A DNA stretch of 64,000 nucleotides from Gammaproteobacteria bacterium (GTDB lineage Bacteria > Pseudomonadota > Gammaproteobacteria > Steroidobacterales > Steroidobacteraceae): assembly GCA_005878835.1 (NCBI GenBank), contig VBMV01000053.1, positions 1 through 64,000 of the forward strand, in the 5' to 3' direction. A program made the position numbers and the translations under genes. The stretch's first letter is position 1. Each line of letters starts with the position of its first letter. This document shows positions 35,164 through 43,084 of the stretch, piece after piece. A model generated the notes under the pieces. That model ran no database searches. It saw nothing but the letters and a program-made list of their open reading frames with translations, and had not been told where the DNA came from.

Positions 35164-37661
35164 GGACTACATGGCGTCACATTGCGGGGACAGTACTGAT
35201 TCTGGGCTTGCTGGGCGGCTGCGCGGCCGATCGCCTGCATCGTGACGGCCTGGTGGCCATCGAGCGGGGCGAGTACGAAAGCGGCGTGGCACTGCTGAAT
35301 CAGGCGGTGCAGAACGATCCGCACAACATGACCTTCCGGCTGGACTTGCAGGCCCGCCGTGATGCGGCGATCCAGCAACTCATCGCGATGGCAGATACCG
35401 CGCGCGGCGCTCATCAACTGGAGGTCGCGGCGCAGGACTACAAGCGGGTCCTGGCTCTTGATCCCAATAACGACCGCGCCAAGCGCGGCCTCGCCGGCCT
35501 GGAAGGGGATGCGCGGCACGGGGAGATCGTCGCCCAGGCGCGCAAGGACTACGAGCGCAAGGACTACGACGCGGCCGAAGCGAAATTGCGCGGCGTGTTG
35601 AGCGAGGACCAGGGCTATGGTCCGGCGCATGATCTGGCAACCGCGATCAACACCGCACGCGGGCCGATCACGGTGGCGCCGCGGCTCAAGACCCGCGACA
35701 ACCACAAAGTCACGCTGCAGCTGCGCGACGCGCCCACCAAGATGGTGTTCGAGGTGCTCTCGCGCGAGACCGGCATCAATTTCATCCTCGATAAGGACGT
35801 CAAGAGCGACACCAAGACCACCATCTTCGTGCAGGACGTGCCGGTCGAGGAGGCGATCGACCTGGTGCTCGATCAGAACGCGCTGGCGCGCCAGATCCTC
35901 GCCGACAACATGGTGTTGATCTACCCGAACATTGCCGCCAAGCAGAAGGACTACGAGCAGCAGATCGTACGGACTTTCTATCTCACCAATGCCGTTCCCA
36001 AGGACGCGGAGAGCATGTTGAAGACCGTGCTGGCCGCCAAGACGATGTTCGTGGACGAGCGCACCAACGTGCTGGTGATACGCGATACCCCGGACGTCGT
36101 GCGCATGGCGGAGAAGCTGGTGGCCTCCCTCGATGTGGCCGAGCCCGAAGTCATGCTGGAAGTGGAGGTGCTGGAGCTCTCGCGCAGCCGCCTGCAGGAT
36201 CTCGGCATCCAGTACCCCACCAGCGCGGCCTTCAGCCCGTCGCACGTTGCCGCCGCGGCCGCCACGGGCGGCGGCTCCGGCAACCTGCTGCTCTCGGACC
36301 TGTCGCACCAGAACTCCGACACCATCGGCGTCGCCGGCTCCCTCGCCGTCACGGTGAATGCGATGAAGCAGGCGGGTCTGGTCAACACTCTGGCGAGCCC
36401 GCGGATCCGGGCGCGCAACAAGGAAAAAGCCAAGGTGCTGATCGGCAGCAAGGAGCCGGTCATCACCAACAGCGTGACGCCCACCGCCTCCGGCGCGCCG
36501 GTGGTCACCGGCAGCGTCCAGTACCTCGACGTCGGTCTGACGCTCGAGGTGCAGCCGACCATCTACCTCGACAGCGACGTGGCGATCAAGCTCAGTCTGG
36601 AGGTGAGCTCGATCCTGAAGCAGGTTGCCACCGCCTCGGGAACCATCGCCTACGAGATTGGCACGCGCAATGCCAACACGCTCCTGCGCCTGAAGGACGG
36701 GGAGACCCAGATCCTGGCGGGGCTGATCCAGGAGTCGGATACCCGCACGGCGAACACCATTCCCGGTCTGGGCGACATCCCGATTCTCTCGCACCTGTTC
36801 GGCACGCATCACACCGACCACGAGAAGGACGAGATCGTGCTGTCGATCACCCCGCGCATCATCCGCATGCAACCGCGCCCCTCGAGCGATGCGACCGAGT
36901 TCTGGTACGGCACCGAGACCCGCACCCGCAGCGTCCCCTACGGCGCCAGCTCCGCCGCCGAGGGCTCGACCAGCCCACCCGCCGGCAGCGCCCCCGCGCC
37001 CGCCGGCAGCGCCCTGCCGCCGGAGGTGCCGCAGTCGCCCGCTGGCGCCGCCCCGGCCGCACCCGCGGAGAGTACCCCGGGCGAGGCGGCGAGCGCCGCG
37101 CTCTCGAATTCGACCGCACTGGCGGCCGCGGCCGCTCTCAAGGCCGCCGCCGCTTCGCGAGGACTACCGAGTACCTCGGTGCCGGCGACTGTGGCGTCCA
37201 ATAACCCGCCCGCGGCCGCAGCGGCCTCCGGGGCTGCCGCATCCGCCGCGAGCTCGGCGCTGACGCTGGAGGGCCCGAGCGAGGCGAAAGTGGGCGAGGA
37301 GTTCCAGGTGACGGTGCGCCTCGCCACGGATCAGTCGATTACGCACCTGCGCTCGCAGCTGCGTTTCGACGCGAGCGCGCTGCAGCTCGTCAGCGCCAGC
37401 CCCGGCGACATGGTGCCGGCGGCCGCGGGCAGCCCCAAGGTGGACACTCGCGGCAGCGGCGCGCAACTGGACGTTACCACGACGTCCGACGAGCCGGTGC
37501 AGGGCAGCGGGAGCCTGATGGTGCTGCAGTTCAAGGCGGTGGCCGCGCGACCGGCGACCAACATCATGGCGATGCTGAACGTGCTGGGCGGGTCCGGGGC
37601 TGCAGTCGGCAGCAGCGCCTCACCGCCGCTCAAGATCGCGATCCAGCCCGCGTCGCAGTGA
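35160..37661 (+). CDS. Secretin (GspD-like) lipoprotein with TPR and cohesin-like domains
   Basis: GTG 35160 follows AGGAGG. The 833-residue protein has a lipobox (LLGGC, Cys21) and TPR-like helices (about 25-165). It then has N-domains (RDAPTKMVFEVLSRETGINF; RTFYLTNAVPKDAESMLKTV) and the secretin core (VMLEVEVLELSRSRLQDLGI; ASPRIRARNKEKAKVLIGSK; LLRLKDGETQILAGLIQ; PGLGDIPILSHLFG). After residue 575 a 125-residue Ala/Pro-rich linker leads to a cohesin-like beta domain (LEGPSEAKVGEEFQVTVRLA; LRFDASALQLVSASPGDMV). The lipid anchor may replace a pilotin. The cohesin-like tail may bind a partner on the secretin or at the surface. Lipoprotein secretins with TPRs occur in pilus-like T2SS variants. 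Confidence 0.87.
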   Translation: MRTTWRHIAGTVLILGLLGGCAADRLHRDGLVAIERGEYESGVALLNQAVQNDPHNMTFRLDLQARRDAAIQQLIAMADTARGAHQLEVAAQDYKRVLALDPNNDRAKRGLAGLEGDARHGEIVAQARKDYERKDYDAAEAKLRGVLSEDQGYGPAHDLATAINTARGPITVAPRLKTRDNHKVTLQLRDAPTKMVFEVLSRETGINFILDKDVKSDTKTTIFVQDVPVEEAIDLVLDQNALARQILADNMVLIYPNIAAKQKDYEQQIVRTFYLTNAVPKDAESMLKTVLAAKTMFVDERTNVLVIRDTPDVVRMAEKLVASLDVAEPEVMLEVEVLELSRSRLQDLGIQYPTSAAFSPSHVAAAAATGGGSGNLLLSDLSHQNSDTIGVAGSLAVTVNAMKQAGLVNTLASPRIRARNKEKAKVLIGSKEPVITNSVTPTASGAPVVTGSVQYLDVGLTLEVQPTIYLDSDVAIKLSLEVSSILKQVATASGTIAYEIGTRNANTLLRLKDGETQILAGLIQESDTRTANTIPGLGDIPILSHLFGTHHTDHEKDEIVLSITPRIIRMQPRPSSDATEFWYGTETRTRSVPYGASSAAEGSTSPPAGSAPAPAGSALPPEVPQSPAGAAPAAPAESTPGEAASAALSNSTALAAAAALKAAAASRGLPSTSVPATVASNNPPAAAAASGAAASAASSALTLEGPSEAKVGEEFQVTVRLATDQSITHLRSQLRFDASALQLVSASPGDMVPAAAGSPKVDTRGSGAQLDVTTTSDEPVQGSGSLMVLQFKAVAARPATNIMAMLNVLGGSGAAVGSSASPPLKIAIQPASQ

Positions 37662-38164
37662 GCGCCGCCGCCGACGTGAGACCCATGCGACCCATGCACA
37701 CACGAGGCTTCACCATCATCGAGCTGGTCATCACGCTCGCGATCGTGGGCCTCATGGCGACCGCGGCCATGCCGCTCGCGCAGCTCGTGGCCAAGCGCGA
37801 AAAGGAGGCGCAGCTGCGCACGGCGCTGCGGGACATCCGCAGCGCGATCGATGCCTACAAGGTGGCCTCCGACACCGGCCACATCCCGAAGGAGCTGGGC
37901 GCCTCGGGCTATCCGCCGGACCTGAAGTCGCTCTACGCGGGCGTCGAGGACGCGGCGAGCGAGAAGAAGGCGATGCTGTACTTCCTGCGGCGACTGCCGC
38001 GCGACCCGTTCTTCCCCGACGGTACGGTGCCGCCGGAGCAGAGCTGGGGGCTGCGCAGCTACGCGAGCCCGCCCGACGATCCGCAGCCGGGCGATGATGT
38101 CTACGACATCTACTCGCTCGACAAGGGCGTCGGGCTGAACGAGGTCCACTACCATGATTGGTAG
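37658..38164 (+). CDS. Type II secretion pseudopilin
   Basis: The GTG at 37658 overlaps the secretin stop; ATG 37685 or 37694 would give a shorter leader. The prepilin motif is TRGFTIIELVITLAIVGLMA with Glu at +5. The rest (REKEAQLRTALRDIRSAIDA; LYFLRRLPRDPFFPDG) matches minor pseudopilins of this T2SS type. It likely sits in the pseudopilus tip. Confidence 0.85.
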   Translation: MSAAADVRPMRPMHTRGFTIIELVITLAIVGLMATAAMPLAQLVAKREKEAQLRTALRDIRSAIDAYKVASDTGHIPKELGASGYPPDLKSLYAGVEDAASEKKAMLYFLRRLPRDPFFPDGTVPPEQSWGLRSYASPPDDPQPGDDVYDIYSLDKGVGLNEVHYHDW

Positions 38165-38546
38165 GGCGCGCACCGGAGGGGAAGGCGGCTTCACGCTGAT
38201 CGAGCTGCTGGTGGTGATGATGATCATCGGCACGCTGCTCTCGATCGCCGTGCCGCGTTACTTCCGTACCCTGGCGCACGCCAGGGAGACAGTGTTGCGC
38301 CAGGATCTGGCGATCCTGCGCGAGGCCATCGACAAGTACTACGCCGATCTCGGCCAGTATCCCGACACCCTCGCGGCGCTGGCGGACAAGCGCTACGTAC
38401 GCTCCCTGCCCGTCGATCCCTATACCAAGGTCGCCGACAGCTGGACGCTGGTGCAATCGGAGGATCCGGATCATCCCGGCATCAAGGATGTCCACAGCGG
38501 CGCGTCCGAAACGGCGGCCAACGGCACCCCGTTCGCCTCCTGGTAG
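38154..38546 (+). CDS. Type II secretion pseudopilin
   Basis: The 130-residue protein overlaps the previous gene by 11 bases. It has a clear prepilin signal, GGFTLIELLVVMMIIGTLLS with Glu at +5, then ILREAIDKYYADLGQYPDTL and RSLPVDPYTKVADSWTLV. It resembles GspG-like minor pseudopilins in length and pattern. Confidence 0.85.
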   Translation: MIGRARTGGEGGFTLIELLVVMMIIGTLLSIAVPRYFRTLAHARETVLRQDLAILREAIDKYYADLGQYPDTLAALADKRYVRSLPVDPYTKVADSWTLVQSEDPDHPGIKDVHSGASETAANGTPFASW

Positions 38547-38550
38547 ACCG

Positions 38551-39147
38551 ATGCGCGCGCGCGCCTCCCAGGCGGGATTCACGTACCTCGGCATCCTGGC
38601 CGCGGTCATCCTCATGGGGCTGCTCCTCACGGCGGCGGCGCGCGTCTGGACACTCACCGAGCAGCGCGAGCGCGAGACTCAGTTGTTGTTCGTGGGCGAT
38701 GCCTTTCGCATGGCGATTTCCGGCTACTACGCGCACGGCCACCGCTATCCCCAGACCCTGCAGGACCTGTTGCTCGATGATCGATCGCCCGTCCCGCTGC
38801 GCTACCTGCGCCGTCTCTACTTCGATCCCATGACCAACAGCGCAGACTGGCAGCTGGTGCTAGCCCCGGAAGGGGGCATCAAGGGGGTGTACAGCGGCTC
38901 AATGCGCACACCGATCAAGCGCGCGAACTTCGCGCCCGTCGACGCCTTCTTCGCCGACAGCGATTGTTATTGCGCCTGGCAGTTCGTGTACGAGCCGCGC
39001 TTGCGCCGCTGGGGCGCTCCCGGAAACCCAGCACCCGGCAATCCAGCACCTGGCGGTCCGGCTCGTGGCGGCCCGGCTCCTGGCGGTCCGGCTCCTGGCG
39101 GTCCGGCTCCTGGAATTCCGATTCCTGGCTATCTGAACCCGCAATAG
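38551..39147 (+). CDS. Atypical pseudopilin with Gly/Pro-rich tail
   Basis: ATG 38551 opens a 198-residue protein with a prepilin-like signal AGFTYLGILAAVILMGLLLT. The usual Glu at +5 is Gly here, a feature of tip-type pseudopilins such as GspK. The following helix (TEQRERETQLLFVGDAFRMA) and the PQTLQDLLLDDR and LRYLRRLYFDPMT blocks match this family. The last 35 residues are repeats of PAPGG, unlike other pseudopilins. It is probably the last gene of the secretion operon. Confidence 0.8.
   Translation: MRARASQAGFTYLGILAAVILMGLLLTAAARVWTLTEQRERETQLLFVGDAFRMAISGYYAHGHRYPQTLQDLLLDDRSPVPLRYLRRLYFDPMTNSADWQLVLAPEGGIKGVYSGSMRTPIKRANFAPVDAFFADSDCYCAWQFVYEPRLRRWGAPGNPAPGNPAPGGPARGGPAPGGPAPGGPAPGIPIPGYLNPQ
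39019..39129 (+). repeat. 15-18 bp tandem repeats in pseudopilin tail
   Basis: Units such as GGTCCGGCTCCTGGC repeat about six times, encoding (G/N)PAPGG. The last three copies are almost identical, so copy number is likely variable. Confidence 0.75.
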
Positions 39148-39612
39148 CCCGCCCGGGCATTGTCAAATCGCCTGCTTGCACCGACGGCTTCCCCGTGCCG
39201 CCAACCTTCTGACACGCCCGCTTTCGGGCTCCGACTGTTGATTATGTCAGCTCTGTTGCGGCGCACGTGTCCGAATAGGGTTTAACGGTAGGGAGAGTGG
39301 GTATTCAAATCTACCCATTTTAGGAATGAGGGGTATTACGTAAGGGCGCACACAGCTCTATGTTTCGCTGCGACGACAGCGAGAGTTTCGACCGAGCAGA
39401 GGTCTGACGCAGCGGACGGTTCATCGAGGGGGGCGGAGAACGCGAGGGAAGCCGGCGCGCACAACCCCAGCCGCGAGAGCCGATCGGTCTTAGAAGCAAT
39501 CACAGAAGCATCGTGTCTGAATCGAATACAGGTCGGGGCGATGCACGCCCTTCACAGTCACTCACGGGTGTTCACCGCTCTCCGCTTGGCGGCGGACCTG
39601 GTTGGAGGCGTT
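39148..39612 (+). promoter_or_regulatory. Upstream region of oxidase set 1
   Basis: No gene is seen in these 465 bases. A hairpin GCCCGCTTTCGGGC (about 39218-39231) may end the secretion transcript. Downstream is TGGGTA-8 nt-TACCCA (39298-39317), flanked by GGTAGGG at about 39287 and GGGGTATTACG at about 39330. These resemble NarL-family half-sites. The block from 39544 to 39612 is also found before oxidase set 2. Confidence 0.5.
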
Positions 39613-41442
39613 ATGTTTAATACACGCGGTTGGATTGCGTTGGGGTTGCTGAGCGCGTTCGCACTGCCCGCGATGGCTCAGTCTTTCCGTGTTCAGTGTC
39701 CAACCAGCACCATCACCCACCCGAACGCGGCCAGCAACAATTCGGAGCCGGCCAACATCGGCCCGGGCGTGAAGGGCGCGATCAAGTGCCAGCAGATCTC
39801 CGGCGGCGACGGCTACGCGACCATGGGAGACGGCACCCAGACCTACCTGTTCTCGTTCGGGCCGCTGTCGGGCCTCGCAGACATAGCGAGGGGGCTGCCC
39901 GGTACCGAGTTCCCGAGCGTCTTCAACACCGTGCATGCGGGCGCGCCGCTTCAGCCCGGCGATCCCGCCACCAGCGGCACTACATATAACGGCGCCGTGG
40001 GCTTGGTTTTAGATATCCCGAACCTGGTCAGCATTTTCGACATCAGCGAGGTCGGGAACACGGTCACGGTGGTCGGCAACTCGCCGTTGGGTGTGGCTGT
40101 CGGGGACCGGGTAACCATCTCGGGGCAGGATACGACCGGCTATAACGGCACCTTCACCGTCACCGCCATCAACGTCCCCAACTCCTTTTTCCCGGCCAAC
40201 TTTGCTTTCCGTTACACCAACACGACCGCGGGGCTGGCCGCGGTTAACGAATCGGCGACGGCAACCGCAGGACTTGCCCCGAGAATCGACGGCCACGTGG
40301 ATCCTCGTCCGATCATGGATGTGGGCGTGATGAACGGCAACATCCCGGCGCCGCTCATGGCGATCGACGAGGATGACGAGTTCTTCCTGACCCTTACCAA
40401 CGTCGGCATGATCATGCGGCCGGACCTGTTCGAGCAGCACACCGTGCACTTCCACGGCTACCCGAACGCGTCCGCGTTCTACGACGGCGTGCCGGATGCC
40501 TCCGTCGCGATCAACATCGCCGCGAGCTTCACCTACTACTACCTGGCGCCGGATGCGGGCACCTACTTCTGGCACTGCCACATCACCCCGCCCGAGCACC
40601 TGCAGATGGGCATGGTGGGGCAGCTGTACGTGCGGCCGCGGCAGAACCGCTTGACGAGCGCCACGACGCTCAACGCGGGGTTGGTGACGCAGCAGGGCGA
40701 TCTGCGCACCGCCTGCAGACGTCCTAATGACGGCGCGACCCCGGCCGTTACGACGGCGACAGACATCCTGTGCAGCAATCCGGTGCCGGCAGTACTGACC
40801 ACTGCCACGGGCGGCGGCAAGTACGCCTACAACGACGGCGACGGCTCCACCGCCTACGACGTCGAGTACCCGCTGCAGATCCACGGCTTCGACCCGAACT
40901 TCCACTTCGTCGGCATGACCTTCAACCCGGAAGGCTTCACCGACATGAAGGACAAGTACTTCCTGCTGAACGGGCGCAGCTACCCCGACACGGTGAGCCC
41001 CGGCCCCCTGGCAACGCAGACCGTCGATGGCGTCATGCATTTCTCGCAGCCCCTGCCCGCGATCATCAACATCCCGCACGGCGGACGGGCGCTGCTACGC
41101 ATCTCCGACCTGGACGTCAGCGAGTACCAGACGCTCGCTTCGCTCGGCATCCCGATGCAGGTGATCGGCTACAACGCCAAGCTGCTGCGCGACCAGGCGG
41201 GTAACAACCTGTACTACACGACCAATTCGATCACCTTGGGCGGCGGCGAATCGCTGGACGTGATCCTGGACACGTGCCTCGTTCGCACCACGCCTGGGGA
41301 TCCGTCTTCCGCATGCAACACCACCGCGGTGGGTGCAACGATAGCGGCCGGTACCTACTACCTGTACACGCCGAACCTTGACCACCTGTCGAATGACGCC
41401 GAGAACTTCGGCGGCCTGATGACAGAGGTTCATGTCAATTAA
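39613..41442 (+). CDS. Split multicopper oxidase, subunit A (set 1)
   Basis: ATG 39613 follows GGAGG. The 609-residue protein has a signal peptide (about 1-23, ending PAMAQ). The first cupredoxin domain has EQHTVHFHG (His276, His279, His281) and, 40 residues later, FWHCHITPPEHLQMGM (His321, Cys322, His323, His329, Met332/334). These provide a type-1 copper site and half of a trinuclear site. A small beta segment (SGQDTTGYNGTFTVTAINV) is inserted before them. The second cupredoxin domain has no copper ligands (ends TPNLDHLSNDAENFGGLMTE). The missing two motifs are in the next gene. It is presumably exported by Sec and then by the upstream secretion system. Confidence 0.82.
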   Translation: MFNTRGWIALGLLSAFALPAMAQSFRVQCPTSTITHPNAASNNSEPANIGPGVKGAIKCQQISGGDGYATMGDGTQTYLFSFGPLSGLADIARGLPGTEFPSVFNTVHAGAPLQPGDPATSGTTYNGAVGLVLDIPNLVSIFDISEVGNTVTVVGNSPLGVAVGDRVTISGQDTTGYNGTFTVTAINVPNSFFPANFAFRYTNTTAGLAAVNESATATAGLAPRIDGHVDPRPIMDVGVMNGNIPAPLMAIDEDDEFFLTLTNVGMIMRPDLFEQHTVHFHGYPNASAFYDGVPDASVAINIAASFTYYYLAPDAGTYFWHCHITPPEHLQMGMVGQLYVRPRQNRLTSATTLNAGLVTQQGDLRTACRRPNDGATPAVTTATDILCSNPVPAVLTTATGGGKYAYNDGDGSTAYDVEYPLQIHGFDPNFHFVGMTFNPEGFTDMKDKYFLLNGRSYPDTVSPGPLATQTVDGVMHFSQPLPAIINIPHGGRALLRISDLDVSEYQTLASLGIPMQVIGYNAKLLRDQAGNNLYYTTNSITLGGGESLDVILDTCLVRTTPGDPSSACNTTAVGATIAAGTYYLYTPNLDHLSNDAENFGGLMTEVHVN

Positions 41443-41452
41443 GGGGCAGGCA

Positions 41453-43069
41453 ATGAGCGCAACGACGATGAAAAAGGCGAACTCGATGAACAATCGACTG
41501 CTTTGCATTGCAGGCGCGGCGGCGGCGTTGCTGCTGCTCGGTTCGGCGCACGCCGCGGCACCGGGGGTGAAGGGGACGGCCTTCACCCTCACCGCGAGCC
41601 CGGCATACATCAGCCAGCCCGACGGACAGACGGTCTATTCGTGGGGATATGCCTGCAGCGGCGGCGGGAGTGCGGCGCCGACAACGATCACGCCGCCCGC
41701 CACTGGTGTATGTGGTGGCGTGATGCAGATCCCCGGCCCCACGCTGATCGTCACCGAAGGAGTGGCGTTCAGCGTCGCGCTGACCAACAACCTGCCCACT
41801 GCGGCCGGCAACACGTCGATTCTGTTTCCGGGCCTGTCGGTCAGCAGCCCGCCCACGGGCGGAGTGGCTGGCCTGCTCACGCAGGAAGCGGCGCCGGGCA
41901 CCTCAGTGACCTACCACCTGATCGCGAATTCACCCGGGACGCGCGCCTATTACAGCGGCACACAGGGCGACCTGCAGGTCGAAATGGGTTTGTACGGCGC
42001 CATCATCGTGCTGCCTAGCACGGCTCCGGCCGGCTGCACGGCGGTGGGTGCCGTTCCTGCCCACTACATCGCGCCAGGCAACTCGCGTGAAGCGGATTTC
42101 CGTCTGGCGGCGGCCGCCTACGACCATCCCAGGACCTGCTACGACCGCGAGTACCTGTTCCAGTTCTCCGAGATGGACCTGAACATCCACAACCAGGCGC
42201 TGGCGCAGGTCACGGCCAAAGCCGGCTGCGCGGCCGGGACCGCCGGATGCAGCCTCGAGGTTCCGACCGAGCCCTACCACCCCGCGTATTTCATGATCAA
42301 CGGCCGCTCGATGCCGGACGACATGGACAGCAACTACGCGGTGCAGTACCCGCACCAGCCCTACAACGGCAACCCGCACATGCACCCGGGCGAACAGGTG
42401 TTGATACGCGTTATCGGCCAGGGGCGCTGGCAGCACCCGTTCCACGAGCACGGCAACCACGTGCGCATCCTGGGGCGCGACGGCAACCTGATCCTGAGCG
42501 CGACCGACGCCAATAGCCTGGCCGGCCCCCTGCAGTTCACGACCACCACCACTCCCGGGCTGGCCTTCGATGGGATTTTCTACTGGACCGGCAAGGGCCT
42601 GAACTGGGATGCGTATGGCCACAATCCTGCATCCACAGCGGCATCCACCATGCCCGTGCACGCTGCCTGTGTTCCGGATGCCAACGGCTACAACACCGGT
42701 GCGCCCACGGCGATCAACTTCTGGGAGTGGTGCCAGGACCACAACAAGCCGATGCAGGCGCATCCGTTCGGCGATGTGGCGAGCGGCGGACCGGTAACCC
42801 TGCCCGATCCGAACCTCTTTACCAACGGCGCGTGGTACGGCGGCAGCCCCTATCTGGGCCCGGATGCGACGACGCGCTTCGCGGGTCCGACCGGCACGAC
42901 ACCACCCTCGGGCACGATCGCCAACTCCCCGACGGGCGAAGCGGGCTTTGCCTTCATGTGGCACTCGCATAACGAGCGCGAGATCACCACCAACAACATA
43001 TTCCCCGGCGGCATGCTGATGATGATGCTCGTCGATTCACGTGAATTCCAAATCGACGAGTCGAACTAG
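41453..43069 (+). CDS. Split multicopper oxidase, subunit B (set 1)
   Basis: ATG 41453 lies 10 nt after subunit A, behind AAGGGG. The 538-residue protein has a signal peptide (to about residue 36). The first cupredoxin domain lacks ligands (YYSGTQGDLQVEMGLYGAII). The second has WQHPFHEHGNHVR (His328, His331, His333) and FMWHSHNEREITTNN (His504, Ser505, His506). These correspond to motifs 3 and 4 of a normal oxidase, but the type-1 Cys is Ser, so it can give only trinuclear-site His residues. Together with A there are eight such His. It therefore most likely works as a complex with A. Confidence 0.82.
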   Translation: MSATTMKKANSMNNRLLCIAGAAAALLLLGSAHAAAPGVKGTAFTLTASPAYISQPDGQTVYSWGYACSGGGSAAPTTITPPATGVCGGVMQIPGPTLIVTEGVAFSVALTNNLPTAAGNTSILFPGLSVSSPPTGGVAGLLTQEAAPGTSVTYHLIANSPGTRAYYSGTQGDLQVEMGLYGAIIVLPSTAPAGCTAVGAVPAHYIAPGNSREADFRLAAAAYDHPRTCYDREYLFQFSEMDLNIHNQALAQVTAKAGCAAGTAGCSLEVPTEPYHPAYFMINGRSMPDDMDSNYAVQYPHQPYNGNPHMHPGEQVLIRVIGQGRWQHPFHEHGNHVRILGRDGNLILSATDANSLAGPLQFTTTTTPGLAFDGIFYWTGKGLNWDAYGHNPASTAASTMPVHAACVPDANGYNTGAPTAINFWEWCQDHNKPMQAHPFGDVASGGPVTLPDPNLFTNGAWYGGSPYLGPDATTRFAGPTGTTPPSGTIANSPTGEAGFAFMWHSHNEREITTNNIFPGGMLMMMLVDSREFQIDESN

Positions 43070-43084
43070 GACGAGGAGCACGCA

